Of a stretch of 64,000 bases of DNA, positions 49,791 to 62,800 are shown in pieces (the stretch's first letter is position 1; every line of letters starts with the position of its first letter). A program made the position numbers and the translations under genes. Location of the stretch: positions 63,555,640-63,619,639 of the forward strand of contig CM075858.1 of NCBI GenBank assembly GCA_037975125.1, in the 5' to 3' direction. This DNA comes from Latrodectus hesperus. Taxonomy: Eukaryota > Arthropoda > Arachnida > Araneae > Theridiidae. Below the pieces are notes generated by a model. That model worked only from the letters and a program-made list of their open reading frames with translations. It made no database searches and was not told the origin of the DNA.

Positions 49791-51640
49791 ATGAATCTTG
49801 CATTAGAAAAACAGTAGAAAGGGTTCATTATTCTACAAATAACCATCGTTTTGTGGAAGTGTATATATTTTAATAGTTAATGATTTATAATTACGACAAA
49901 TAATGGAATAAGGCATCGCACTTGTGTCTAGAAATTAGCGAGATTGTTCTATAACCTTCTTAAAGGTCGTCGCATTTACTCGTTAACTGTATAGAATTCT
50001 TGACTGGAAATGTTAATTTTCATATATTTAGTCTAAGTAAAACAATATCGGTCTTATAAAATTTTTTTATTCCAAATTGTTGATATTGCGTATAGACATT
50101 TCAATCAATATTTAAGTGTGTTCACAGTATTTAAATAATTAATGTATATTTAATCATCCCTTAGTGTAACAAACATCGTTAACATTAATTATTAATATTC
50201 TTTTAGTATTAATTGACTCTCTGTGTGATATTAAAATAAAACTTTTTTTTACTTACTTACAGTGCGAACTTGAAATTTCAGGAGAAATTATTGACAGGCC
50301 AAAACTATATATGTTGTGAACATTATCTTGAGTGTATCCATAATTATTTCCCAAGTCTTCTTAGATTGTACCTGATAATGTCTCTATTTAACCACTAATC
50401 ATATAATCGAGTTTAAAAATCAATATGAAAAATGCTTCTTCGTCATTAGACGCACTATTTATTTGCTTATAAATAATTTGCCGACATTTTATAAATATTT
50501 CTAGTACATTTATTAAATTAATAAAATCATTGCTGTTAAAATTAAATTGTAATAATATAGCAACGGCATGTTAAGATATTTAAAATTTGGTAGAAATATT
50601 GCCATATTTGCGTAATAAATCGAAATACAAAGCGTTAAATTGTTTGCTTGGGTAAACAATTCATTAATGTACCGCAAATTAAATATTTGAACTTTCATTG
50701 TTTACATTAAGAAAATAATACTGAAAAGTGTATATCTCTTACCATTTACGAAATTTTAAAATTTAATGGGATATTAATTATAACAAATGGTTTATTTCTT
50801 TAGTTTCTTAATTTGTTTTACTTCCTATTTGTGATTTTTATAATTTATTTTCTTCCTAAATGAAATTTTGTAATAGTCATCATTAATAAGTTTCAGTAAT
50901 ATTTTTAATGATTTTATGTTTATTAAAATTTGCAAATATATAAAAATATCCATGTAGTATATATAGATTTTTAAAATTTTATATCCATTATTAAAACTTT
51001 TTTTTCTAACCCTTTAAGGAAATTTAAAAAAATTTATTTTGAATGAAATAAATAGACGCATATTATTATACACAATATTTTTTAATTGCATTTCAAAATA
51101 GTTTACATAAATATATAATTTCTTGAATTTATAATTATTTTTGATGCATTTCATTAATTCTACTTACAATTTTAATTGTAGTTTTACATTAATTAAAATA
51201 TTAAAAAATATATTACAGCATTAATAAAAGTTATAATTAGCAATTTCTGATAAATGTTTGGCATTTTATCAAATAATTTCACTTTTTCTCTGCTAGAACA
51301 CCCTGTGAAGAACAGATTTTATATCTACTTACGAACAGAAATTCTTGCTTGTAAAGTAGCTGAATATAGATATTTGCCTGTAAAGTGATTGAATTCGATT
51401 AGAAAATGTTAATGCCTTCGAGTCAGTTCATTCTATTTATTACACTTGGAAATGATTTTCGTAATTATGAAATTTCTTGAATTTTTTTTTCCGTTTATTT
51501 TCTTAATATTTGGTTGATTCTATCTCAATTTTACTTCTGTTTAAAAAGATTTGGAGCAAGTTATTAAAAAAAATACATCACATAAATGTGATAACATGAT
51601 GTGTAACGCTTTTTTAATAAATGTTTTACATGATCTCCTG
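49791..51640. other. Intronic AT-rich DNA, nothing recognised
   Basis: No gene seen. CTTGCTTGTAAAGT(A/G)G(C/A)T near 51346 recurs in part near 51374 and 51718, suggesting an old ~370-bp duplication. Confidence 0.45.
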
Positions 51641-51965
51641 TGGTTGCACTACTTCTCCATTAATTAAAACACCTTTTCAAGGGCAGAGCGTGAACTATCC
51701 TCATACAATCGGCAACTTCTTGCTTGTAAAGTGATTAGGTACGCTTTAAATGAGTGCAAAAAACAATGCTGGAGCGGTTATCATCTCAAAATAGCGACAG
51801 CGTGACAAAACGCATTCCGTCTACTGTACTTCGCATAAGACATGGTAGACAACATCGGCGGCAAATATTTACCAGCAAATGTCTACCGCTTCATCTGTCA
51901 CAGAAAAAGGTGAAGTGAAAAAAAAGAATTAACTGCAACCACGTGGGGACAAGAAATCCTAATAA
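51641..51965. other. Intermediate-GC patch, function unknown
   Basis: GC-richer than its flanks, with CpG sites (GAGCGGTTATCATCTC near 51772, CAACATCGGCGGCAAATA near 51851) and no coding frame. GTCTAC near 51819 and GTAGAC near 51846 form a small inverted pair. Possibly regulatory. Confidence 0.3.
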
Positions 51966-53875
51966 TAAACTTCTCACAAGCAATTAAAATCCATCACTCA
52001 ACGCATTTTGACGCTTGTTTTTCTTTTTAAGAACTCATGGAATATTTTTTTCTGGATACTTTTTCTTTCTTGTCTCTTTCTCCGGTCGTAATGTCAAGCG
52101 AAAATGGTTGTTGTCTATCGTAAATTATTTAAAGTTCATCTGCTTTTACCCATTAAGTAAACAGTTACTAAGATTGAGTATTGAAAAATAATTTACTTGT
52201 TCACAAATAATTTTCAGACATCTTTTTCTTCCGTTGGGAAACTTGCCAAAAATTATTCCAAGCTTGTAAGTCCTAGCTATATATGAGGCTAATAATAATA
52301 TCCCAGGACAAAACTCAAAAATGTCGAGTAATACGTTGAACCATATTTATATTTCATTATGATTATGTGACATGACCGACACAGGAGCTGGCATTCTTCT
52401 GTCAATTTCTATTATATTTTTCGGATTTCAATTAAGTAATATACAAAGATCATTTAGATACAGTTGTTTTTGGACGAACTCATCAAAATCGATTGTTAAA
52501 AGATATGTCTAGATATTTTGACGGATCTTTCAGAAATTGATTTTAATAACAATAGATTTCGATCAGTTGTTATAGAAATGATGAAAGATAAAATGTGGAG
52601 GACATTTCAAATATTTTGTTGAAAAAATTGATAGAATGATTTACTTTTCAACCATTTCAACAAAGAACAATTTTTTTATGAAATTAGATTACATATTTTT
52701 AACTTGTGATAACAAGATGGAAACAATTAAAATTTATCAAGTGTGGAAATAATTAAAATAGATTTTTACTAGTTTTCAAGATTATAGCAGCTATTTGTGC
52801 ATAGTTTATTAACGTTAGTGCGTTAACCCATATTTATATTTCCTTTTATAATATTGGCAATTATTAAAAGTAGTGGCTATAAGATTATTTTAATATAAAA
52901 GAAAATAATTATAGATATTTATTAGTTTATTTTTTCATTATATACTCTAGTTTAAAATCAAGGATTTTTGGAGTACAATAAACTACAAGTTATCCGGACG
53001 CAAGAGTATCCACAATATCTAAATTCACAAAAAAAATCTTTTTTAAAAATTGAAAAACTTTAATTTTTTATAAAATTCCATTTTTAGTTAAGAAAATAGG
53101 AACATCTGACTGATTTTTGTAAGAAATAAATACACAAATTTTTAAATAACGAATTATTTTATTCTTCAACTAATAACTGTATTCTTGTTATTTATAATGT
53201 ATTTAAAGCGCTCAAAAATAAGAGAGAAATTTTAATTCGATTTTCGCTTTCTTTTCTTATAATTTTGCAGATTTGAGAAATTGGATTGTCAAGTTAGCCG
53301 AGACTCAAATCAGCTAATTTTCGAAAATTAGCTATTTTTGTAATAATTTTGGATGATATTACTTACGAAATTTACTATGATTTATTTACATTAATATTGA
53401 CACCAATTATTGGTAATTTGAGCAAAAAACATAATCAAAAAAATTGCGATAAAATTGTTTAGAAGTTAAATAATATTTTTATTGTGAATCAGTATTTATA
53501 ATAGTAAAATTGTATAACTTATTTTAAAAGAAACAATTAATTAACATATTTAATAATTATTTAAAATTAAGCAATTTTTCACACTTATTTAATTTTAAAT
53601 ATATAATTAATTCTATGTTCACGTTAACGTTCGCAATGTTCCGTAATTATTGTGAAATTCAATATATCTTCTAACATATGGTTCAAGTAAGAAAACACAA
53701 GTTTACTTATTGCTACATCATGTTTTGGCTTGTGCCGTTGAAAACTTTCTTTATCCAGTGGTTAAATACGATATTCAGTTTGTATCATCTCTCTGAATAC
53801 TCTTGATTGGCGAAAAATGTAAGCATGTTAAATCGCCAATTACGATGATGACGTGTTTTCTTTTCTATTTAAAAA
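51966..53875. other. Intronic AT-rich DNA, nothing recognised
   Basis: No gene, RNA gene or structured repeat identified. Confidence 0.5.
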
Positions 53876-53899
53876 TGAACATAAGGTCTTCAACTGCGT

Positions 53900-54035
53900 G
53901 AATAAAGTATGAGGGAATGAAGTTATTTACTCATTGACTTTATTGAGCCAAGCACGGTTAATCAGGAAAAGGTCGATGATGTGGGCAGATGAATCGTGAA
54001 TGCGGACTTCCCTATTAGGGATTGGACTATGTCAG
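53900..54035 (-). pseudogene. Possible LINE endonuclease relic
   Basis: On the minus strand one frame reads HSPIPNREVRIHDSSAHIID and then LFLINRAWLNKVNE before a stop. The R-I-H-(D)-S-S-A-x-x-I-D-L pattern resembles the end of the endonuclease domain of non-LTR retrotransposons, where an S-x-x-IDL-type segment occurs. The frame is short and bounded by stops, and no reverse transcriptase is nearby. Identification is tentative. Confidence 0.35.
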
Positions 54036-55315
54036 AGGACTCCAGATAAGAGCTTCCACGCATGACTTTTCTTCTGGAAATAGTGCTATCACTAGTTTTT
54101 AAGCATGAGGTTTTTTCTTGTTCTTATTAGCGATCGATATCATCGCGGAAAAAAAATGTCGCCAAAAATCTCAAGAATCTTTAATGAATAAGATTAACGA
54201 AACTAATAAATATATGGAATTATAATTCGTTTTAATGTTATAAAAGAGTCTTATAACTTTAATTTGTTTGCTGCGATTTTGATGTTAAGTTATTTATAAT
54301 AAACTATATATTATACCATTGTTTTTTAAATTGTGTGCATTCGAAAACTATGTTTTAGATAAATATATAATTTTCATCCCACATTTGAAAGCTACATTTT
54401 AATCATTCTATTTAATATTTTAGTTCACTGTTGAAAAATTACAGTAAAAATTCGTTGAAAGAGAAATTTAATGAACGGTGGTTTATTTCACTCTTCCCAA
54501 GTAATTAAAATTAATAAATATTTTTAAAAACTTTATTTATTTTTTCAAAAACTTTATGTTGATATTTTTAGTAATTAACATTTTTAAGTTTTGTGCATTA
54601 GTAAAATAATTCAGCTTGTATTTTAAAAAAGCTTATCGAAATCTAATATGAATCCTATTTATTTTTAGATTATTTGATTATTATTTTTCATCGTAATTTT
54701 TTTTAATATTCCAGTTTGAAATGTTCATCAAATGAAATGGAAAACTATGATTTTTTTATTATAAAAACAGTTTGATTTTTTGATTTTTTTGTTCACGATT
54801 TTAAAGTAAAAATTTATATTTATAATATCTATTATAAACACTTATACTCTTCTTTTTGACTTTTAAATATTGCTTTATGATATCAATGAACGAGCGATAT
54901 ATATTTTTAAGTGCAGCATATATTTAAAAATTATGTTTTGTGATCGTAAATGTTAAAATAATAATAGATAAATATTTACCCGAACAAAATTTATGTTCAA
55001 GGCAATCATGTTTATGTTTCATTAAAAATGTTTGAATCTTACACAGTTTACCACAATTTTAATAACATTGCTATCAATGTTAGTCTAAGTCGTTATTACT
55101 GTATGTCTGCTTGAGACAAGATTTCTTTTTTGATACTTACAGATATTGGAATTTCTTACTATTTAAATATTGACAGATATTTGATTACTTTATTTCTTGA
55201 ATATTAACACATATTTACTCTGTCTTATTTTTAAATACTAATTGATATTTGATTTTTTAAGATGTTACAGTGTGATATAATATATATTTAATTATCAGAT
55301 ATCTTTGGAAATCCT
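54036..55315. other. Intronic AT-rich DNA with short local repeats
   Basis: Near 55130-55260 a TATTTAAATATTGACAGATATTTGATT-like unit of about 50 bp recurs loosely three times. Nothing else recognised. Confidence 0.45.
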
Positions 55316-55870
55316 TTCCTATGTATTTAAAAGTTAGATGCATGCATTCGACCGAGTTCTGGAATTTTGCACCACTACATGTCACTACCAGTGAAACACA
55401 AAAGACAATATCTTTATATTACCAGCCTAACCTTTCACTGCATTTAAAAATTATTTTCATCTCTTATTCTTCTCGTCTTTCTTTCTTTTTTTCTTCTTGT
55501 CAACGAGAGTGTGTCTCTTTTCTAAACTTATCTCGGCGGGAGCGAAAGCTTTTTATAGCCCCTCTCACATTTTTCTCGCTGAATCACCGGGTCGCTTGCT
55601 TTGTCACTCAACTCTTTTTTACTTCGTCGACCCCCACCCGTAGTTTTAGTCTAAGTGGCGGAAACAAACTCTAAAAACAGATTAGAGATTTCAGCGGGCG
55701 AATGAAGGAAGGAAAAAACTTGTCCGCGTGGCACAAAAACATTTATCCAGCCTCTTGATAGAGTGCTCAACTCGGAAATCTTTTTCTCATTCCGCTCATT
55801 TTTCTTCTGTTTACCTGACAGTCTTTCAATTAGATGTTTCATCAATACTTACTTCTTCGTATGTAAACAC
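55316..55870. promoter_or_regulatory. Intronic GC-richer island 7
   Basis: About 0.55 kb with pyrimidine tracts, CpG sites (CTCGGCGGGAGCG near 55531, CCGGGTCGC near 55587) and GTCGACCCCCACCCG near 55627, the reverse-strand version of the GGGTGGGGG-type run found in the other islands. The open frame 55321-55674 is compositionally driven (Ser/Phe/Leu from pyrimidine tracts). Confidence 0.38.
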
Positions 55871-56543
55871 TCGTATATTTGTCTCGGTAAATGGACTATG
55901 ATGTACTGGTTTCTTTTGAAATTATTTATAGCTACTTTTCTATTTTTTTTTCACTTTAAAATGTCAAATTCAGCCACTTAGACTTCTTGAATATCATGTT
56001 GGTTTCTTTTTTTTAATTTAACAAAATTACTGAACATAAATTTTGCGTGTATTTTAAAATCTTTGTTGTTTATTGTCGATTTGCGTTTTATCTTTTTAAT
56101 TAACTTTACATTTTAGAAACTGATTTATATTATTTCTTAGCATAAGAATCACGATTATATATTTATTGAATTTTCAATATTTATTCTCAAAACTTTTCTT
56201 CTTTTAAAGATCAAATATTAGAAGTTTTTTCTTTCTTTTTTCTGTGTGTATTTAATAGCAGTCTCACCTATTAAACTAATAATTTTTTGCTGCAAAAATA
56301 ACTGTGGTGATTAATAATCGAAAGAAAATTATAAAAAATTTTTTAAATTTTTTTTTAAATTTGAGATTCACATGTAATCGAACTTTTGTGTTTTCGACAG
56401 TTAAGTTATATATTTCAAAAGTTTTTCTTAGAATAGTGCATATAGTACTTTTATTTTTCAAACTTAGTTTGATTATACAATTTTAAACATACACAATAAA
56501 TAACAAATGCTTATAAATAAAAGAATATATCTTATAAATAAAA

Positions 56544-56546
<3 letters not shown>
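55871..56546. other. Intronic AT-rich DNA, nothing recognised
   Basis: Only A/T low-complexity frames on both strands. Confidence 0.5.

Positions 56547-56580
<34 letters not shown>
56547..56580. repeat. (AT)n microsatellite
   Basis: A short AT tract preceded by two copies of TTATAAATAAAAGAATATA. Confidence 0.95.
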
Positions 56581-56581
<1 letters not shown>

Positions 56582-57104
56582 AAAAAAATGTTATGTATAG
56601 AATCTATGTACCAACCTCTACACCTGACCGCGGTTCAAAATTACAAGATAGTGGCTGTACTTAGCATCTTTGTTTGTACAGAAACGTATATTACAATAAC
56701 CTAAACTAATTTAAAAGATTTCTAAATACTAAAGTTGTAAAATTTAAATTGATTACCCTCAATTGATTACTCTGACAAGTTGAGTGTAGTTCTTGAATAA
56801 GGAATCAGAGATTTCTCAATTCAAATCCTCTTTAAGCTAACAGTTAAAATAACGCTAATTTTATAATTCTAAGTTTGAATAAAAAAGTTTTCTTGATTTC
56901 GAATAAATGTATGCACTAAATATACTATTTTATCAACGATTACTTTTAATTAGTATGATGTTTATTTACATTGTTCAGTTTCTGAATTATAATTTAATAT
57001 ACATCATTTTTCTTTGTGTGAAATCTGCGTGTCAAAGTGTTGTCTTTAATTATTCTCAAATTAATATATCGTGACATTTTTAACAACATTTTCCCCTAAA
57101 ATAA

Positions 57105-57118
57105 TATATAATAATAAT

Positions 57119-57194
<76 letters not shown>

Positions 57195-57232
57195 GTATAG
57201 ATAGATAGAGTAGAGAGAGAGAGAGAGAGAGA
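57105..57232. repeat. Compound microsatellite: (AAT)n, (AT)n, (GA)n
   Basis: AATAATAATAAT, then about 70 bp of AT repeats, GATAGATAGA and a (GA)n run to 57232. Confidence 0.95.
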
Positions 57233-57339
57233 TTTCGTTTGCAAAATAAATAGTTTTAAAATACATTTACATTTAAATATCAATCTTGTACATTTTTCTT
57301 TTTAATTCGTTGATTATAAATTCTTTATTTTCTTTGTAG

Positions 57340-57710
57340 ATCCTAATTTGTAAATAGCACTGTTTTCACTCACCTATTTTGTATCTCTTGTAAATATGTT
57401 TTGTATCTGTAATCGTATCTAATCAATAAAGGCCAGGTTGGCCCACAAATCTTCCAGTCAGAGTGGGCTCAATGGAGCGCGTTTTGTACAACACCCACTG
57501 GAGACTGTTTGGTGCCTTGCACTTTATCCTCCTGTACGACTTCATTCATTTTTGTCCAATGGACCTTTGAGACTTTTCTAGTTCGACTTGTGTCCACTTT
57601 TGCTGGAGCTGGATTACTGACGCAAACGCTCCTCCACCGTATACCTTCGGGTGGGTCGGTGTCATCTTTGTATGTCTTATCGTATTGTTTTATTAGCTTT
57701 TACTTCCACT
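57340..57710. mobile_element. Possible LTR or other transposon fragment, unclassified
   Basis: A GC-richer block with a TTTTGTATCTGTAATCGTAT / AATCAATAAAGGCCAGG segment that looks like the polyadenylation region of an LTR or gene 3' end. It is followed by CCAGTCAGAGTGGG ... CCCACTGG (an imperfect inverted pair) and TTTGGTGCC. I could not define ends, target duplications or a protein; the open frame 57509-57721 is not recognisable. Confidence 0.3.
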
Positions 57711-59045
57711 ATGATTTTTAAAATAAAAAAAATTTGTTTGTTCTCTAATATTTTACGTTACTTTATTATGTTCTATTATTTTGTTCACGTAAAAAAAAAG
57801 ACATGGAGAAGTAGATAAAAAAAAGAATGTTTTGAATTTATCTTATTTTTTAGAAATCTCTATGAATCAATAAAAAATCATTATCATGTATATAGTATTT
57901 ATTTAATATGACATACGAAAAATATATCAAAATTTAAAAAATCATAGAATCACCCCAATCTAAACTTGGAGATGTGGAATATATTTTAAAGCTGTTCAGC
58001 TAGCTAGGTTGATATGTTTCCATATTTTACCAGCTTAATGATTTTTATTTATTATTATAAATTATTATTACATTTTTACCTTTTTTGAATGGGAAAAGGT
58101 AGATAAGCAATAGCATATAAATTATTCGGTCATACATCTGATTTAATGTGGCTGTAAAATTTCAGCTGATAGGCAATTCTATGTCAAAGTGGTAATTATC
58201 AATTATTGAATGACGTCATGGGAGGGAAATACCACCATGGATCATTATTACTTAATCATGCTATTCATAAACTTGACAGAGCCTTAACAAAAATTTTCCT
58301 TTCTAATATTAGTGTCTAATGTTTTCCCTTTCTGAAGGCTTTCGTGTGGTTTCTTAATGGAAGAGTTACCGCAAAGTGAACTGAAATCCGCCAAATGGTA
58401 TTTTATGTCGAAAATGAAATCTGAGACAATGGAACTTAGTTCTAGGTTTTCGCAAATTGAAAACACAAATGTATTCAAAGTAATTAACTTTAAATTATTG
58501 GTGAAGAAAGTAGAAAATTAAATGGTTTTGCTGTTTTTATGATCATACTGCATATGTAGAACATTTTGTCTTTACTTGTAACTTTTTTAATCGCCAAAAT
58601 TGTTTTAAAAAACATTTAACTGCATTTTTTAAGCAAGATATTCCCAATATGTTACAATAATAATCAGAATGACGAACAATTCCTTCTATATTGTAAATAA
58701 GTAATTTTAGTTACGTAAATATTTTTTGTATATTATTTTAGAAATAATGCTCAAAATAGATAAACAAGTTATTTATTTCACTTACCTATTACCATTTACC
58801 CCAGTGCCGTTTCCCTCTCTCTATTACTATGACCTATTACCAGTTACCTAAGCTACACTATTAATTTTAGTTGTCAGTGTTCTCATTTTAGATTGGTTTC
58901 AATGATAATTTTTCTATTTGCGGCTGATAGTGCTGAACCATTTTATTCTTGAATGTTATGGAGTAAATTATTTATATCATGAAATAATTCTTATATATTG
59001 TTAATTTTATAAAGCAATAAAATTACAGAAATCGCAAAAAAAAAA
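57711..59045. other. Intronic AT-rich DNA, nothing recognised
   Basis: TTACCTATTACCATTTACCC near 58782 and CCTATTACCAGTTACCTAAG near 58831 are a short local duplication. No gene seen. Confidence 0.5.
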
Positions 59046-60070
59046 AAAAAGTGTTTGTTAAAAATGCTTTTACTGCGTTTCAAGGCATTCATTACGACGA
59101 CGAAGTAATGCTTAGAACTATTTTCAATTTCGCAACAAGCCACAAATTGCGGCCGCTGTTTTTCTGGCAGAGTAAAATATCCGGTTATTTATTTTCCTTC
59201 CGGATAGCATTTCCGAGTGGAGGGAGAGGGTGGGAGGGCATCCATTTCTCTTAAAAACTCTAACTTGAAAATGTACGAGCTGAGGAACATAAACCTATCT
59301 CCAGAGTCCTCCACTCCCGGTTGTACCCCAAAAATACCCCATCCCACGACGGCGGTTGCAGTGAGCTGCTGATGGCTCTTCGCACCATCCCGCGATTCAT
59401 CTCGCTTATTTTTTATAATTAGCAACACATCCCCAGCATTTTCCAGCGGAAGAAAGAGGCCTCTTATTTCACCGAGGAGCTGCTTGGAGGAGTGATTTGA
59501 CAATCACTATCTGCGACAGTACGAGAAAACACGTCTACCTCTGGCTGCTATATCACTGGGTCGGCTCACCCCCTTCTTTCTTTCTTTTTTTCTCTTGACT
59601 TCTCTCCTTACATAAACACGTCTATTTTAAAACACCCGCTTCCTTTTTTTTCAGCTTCTTTAAAAGAGAAAATCATTCTTTTACCCTCCTCTCGAGATGA
59701 CAAGAGCCTAATTCTCATCCCATTCAGACCCCCCATCTGGTGACGCGGACTTGGCACTCAAAGAACTCCGTTTTTCTTCGTTTCATTTGAAACTAGGGGG
59801 GTTTGGCACTGAGCCCCATTCGGAAGAACTGATAAGAATTCCTTATAAACGAGTTTGGTGATGAGTAAAAGCTTAGAAGAACATTTGTCTATTTTCCAGA
59901 CATTTCTATCCGCGTATTTTCTTTTTTTTTTATTCTTAATTTTGTTCCTTTGAAATCCCCACCGCCCTTTTGAGTCAATTTTTACTTGAACGCCCGTGGA
60001 AATCACTGAAGCCTATATGTTGAAATTGCTTGCAGAGTCGTTTTTCCGTTATTTGTTTACACTGTCGCTC
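59046..60070. promoter_or_regulatory. Intronic GC-rich island 8
   Basis: About 1 kb of raised GC and CpG. Landmarks are CACAAATTGCGGCCGCTG near 59140 (GCGGCCGC), GAGGGAGAGGGTGGGAGGGC near 59219, CCACGACGGCGGTTGCAG near 59344 and long pyrimidine tracts at 59570-59660. Open frames on both strands (59051-59254, 59189-59503 minus, 59758-60006 minus) have no family resemblance. Same character as the other islands. Confidence 0.4.
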
Positions 60071-61640
60071 TTCTCATAAAGAGACATTTCCTACGAGAAA
60101 TATTTGGCGGAATGCCTTACATATGCCGCTGTATTTTCTTTTAAAATAATAACTTCTTACTAACCAAATTCTTCATCTTTTCTGTAGTGCATTGAACTTA
60201 AAATCTAAACTGTAGATTTCTTTGTTTGCTGGAACGTTGTGATATTGCCTAACTTATATGAATACAATCTTAATTGGTTGAAATTTATCTTACTCATCTT
60301 TGATGTCATAACTTGAATATTTTCCTGTAAAACAAACTAAATGAATTGTATAATAATTTTAATTATGAAAATCACATGATCATAATTATATTAAGTACAT
60401 TTAATTGTCATTGATTTCTTATTTTAGGCGAAAGTTTGAATCTGTAAATCACACTAAAATGAATTGTTTAAAAGTATTTGCGTCACGAAAAAGATGTTTT
60501 TTTAATTTTTTTCATTTAAATTCTCTTAGAAAATGTATATTAAAATATTCTCATAAATACTTGAACTATGGATTATATGTACCTTGAAACATAACAGTAT
60601 CATAGTTCAGAAAACAGAGCTAATATTTTAAAAAAGTTCTGAAATCTTTACTACTCAATTTGCGAATAAGTGGATGATATACCTCTTTGTGTTTGAATGT
60701 GTGCGTGTATGAAACGGTGGCAAAGCTATGTAAGAGTAATATTCAAATAACTATCTTCATTTGCTGAGAAAATTAGCAGTCTAGAAATTAGAAAATTATA
60801 ATAGTATGCCGAAAGATTTTATTTGCAGTCAAATGATTCATGTAAGAGCTTTTTTACATAAATGATTCGAGTTTTAAGAATTTCTCGATAAAATTAAAAA
60901 TTTTTTGATAACCCCAAAACGTACATCAGTTGATATCAAATGCTAATGGGAACTGAAAAATTTTATATTCAATAATAGGAGTTGATAGAGAATACAATAT
61001 TCCTCGATCCAAAGTGTCTTTTTGAGTTTATATAACTTCTATAATTATCTCCTACCGTGGACAATTCAGTGCTCAATCACACTTTCTAAAATTCAAGAAA
61101 TACCATGATTCGATAAATATTAATTATTATAATTTTTCTGACAACTTTCTTCATATTTTTGTTCATTAAAATTTGGCATTGATGAAACACATAAACGGTT
61201 GATTTTGATGATTTTGCTAAGAATACTCCATTGTTTGTAGAATCAGCGCTGAAATCTTAAGTTCTAAAGATATTTGTTCATAATTTAATAATTGGGAAAA
61301 CGTTCCTTCAAGTAACAATTTTCGTTGATAAAAGCTGATGATAGATGATTATTTTATTAGATCATGGTTTAAAGATATCCACGATCAATCTATAATGACT
61401 CCATTAGAGCGATAGCTATTTTGGCAATCATTAACATTAAATTTTTCAAGTAAATAGAACATTTCGCAGATTCAACATCCTTACAACTAGTGAATTCAAC
61501 AACAAATGTTAAATTGTATGACGAAGTTATCCGTTTCTATCAGGAGTCTTGAGCATATCTGTGCAACACTAATGATTGGGAAAACGTAGCTTCGTCAAAT
61601 AAGTCACAGTTCTTATGGGTTAAATCTGACCGTGAAGTAC
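60071..61640. other. Intronic AT-rich DNA, nothing recognised
   Basis: The phrase AATGATTGGGAAAACGTAGCTTC near 61571 echoes AATAATTGGGAAAACGTTCCTTC near 61287, an old duplication of about 285 bp that includes nearby AATCTTAAGTTCTAAAGATATTTG-type sequence. No exon found; the open frame 60405-60587 starts within a possible acceptor context but has no Groucho similarity. Confidence 0.45.
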
Positions 61641-61644
61641 GAGA

Positions 61645-62411
61645 ATGTTGTTGTTGTTCTTCTTCTTAGAGTTGGGTTTGTATGTCATTGGGCACCTCTG
61701 CTTTTATCAGTATTTTGTACTGTTAACTCCAAACTTAATGTTTCCTAGTTCCAGTTGCTCGGGTCACCCACTTTATTAATAAAGTCCGATAACCCTTTAA
61801 TGGAGTCTAGGTGTAACTCTCTAGTATGGATGATGCCTAAAGAAGTTAATATAGGGAGAGCAAGAGCCTCGCATTCCTAAATGATATGCTTGGCCATTTC
61901 CTCTTGCGTATGACATTTCCTGCAGATAAGGTCTTGCTGAAACAGTCCCATTTTATGGAGGTGTTTTCTGAAATAGTAGTGCCCAGTTATGAAGCCTACA
62001 ATTAAACGTATCTTCTGCCTAAAGCATCTAAGAATTTCAGAGGCAATCCTCGCTGATGATAGGCAGATCATACTTTTAGCGTGGGTTTGACCAGGAGTGT
62101 TGAGCCAAGCTTCATACATCTTCCGTTTTTCCCATCTAAGAACATTGGTTTTTGCGGTCTTCAAATTGATCCCACAGAAAGGTTCTGGACCAATGGGAAC
62201 AAAAGACGATCCTTGTTTAGCAAGCTCATCAGCCCTTTCATTACCTTCGATACCTTTGTGCCCTGGCACTCATACAAGGATCACCTTGTTTCTAGTTGCC
62301 AGTTCTGTAAGAAGGTTTTTACATTCCAAAATCATTTTAGATTTGATTTCGAAAGAACTGAGCGCTTTAAAAGCGGCTTAACTGTCACTAAAAATGAGAA
62401 TCCGCTTACCA
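61645..62411 (-). pseudogene. Non-LTR retrotransposon: RNase H and 3' end, inactivated
   Basis: Read on the minus strand, this contains an RNase H-type segment: KRILIFSDS, then AAFKALSSFEIKSKMILECK, NLLTELATRNKVILV, VPGHKGIEGNERADELAKQG, and downstream a cysteine/histidine pattern CRKCHTQEEMAKHI ... ECEALALPILTSLGII, ending DPSNWN-stop at 61745-61747. After the stop come an untranslated part and an (AAGAAG/AACAAC) tail near 61645-61670. Three in-frame stops break it: TAA at 62378-62380 (where family members usually have Gln after SDS), TGA at 62270-62272 (usual Trp before V/MPGH) and TAG at 61877-61879. The catalytic SDS and GNERADELA motifs are still recognisable. It fits I/Jockey-like LINEs carrying RNase H; the reverse transcriptase part is absent. 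Confidence 0.88.
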
Positions 62412-62800
62412 ATGTTGTTACTTATGACTCTTGGACAATCTAGCAGAAGGATATACAAAATTAAGTCAGAAGGGTGTGACTTTCATTTAATCAGAGCACC
62501 ACGAAGATGAAAGTACGGCTTTGCTCTAAGACTCCTCCGATAGATGGCACCACCAGAGGATCCGCATTTTCAATTTTGACTTTAATCTGGAGGGGGAAGA
62601 AATTTCTCCAGACCATTACACTCATGGTAACTGAGGACCAACCATAGGACTTTCGATTCTACAGGTTTAACGTGCTCGTAACCGCACGTACTCAGTGGGT
62701 TTTTAACGGCATTGACAATCGAACACTGCCCTTCCGGACGAAGGACTGATGCCATAGCCCCTAAGTTACCATGCCCTCAGTACGAAAAGGGCAAGAATTT
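62412..62800 (-). mobile_element. SINE-like composite repeat abutting the LINE fragment
   Basis: The part 62412-62615 matches 10905-11070 closely (GGCACCACCAGAGGA, TCAATTTTGACTTTAA, AAATTAAGTCAGAAGGG). Its reverse complement shares the 3' module of the 13.6-kb SINE, ending TTGTCCAAGAGTCATAAGTA then ACAACAT against TTGTCCAAGTGCCATTAGTA then AGCAACAACA. It is joined directly to the RNase H segment at about 62411. The stretch 62616-62800 is GC-richer, probably the 5' part of the same element, and has no clear A/B boxes. Exact ends were not fixed. Confidence 0.65.

Noticed and set aside
62081..62443. Plus-strand open frames over the LINE fragment (62081-62443, 62097-62381)
   Set aside because: Shadows of the minus-strand RNase H sequence, which has clear family motifs.
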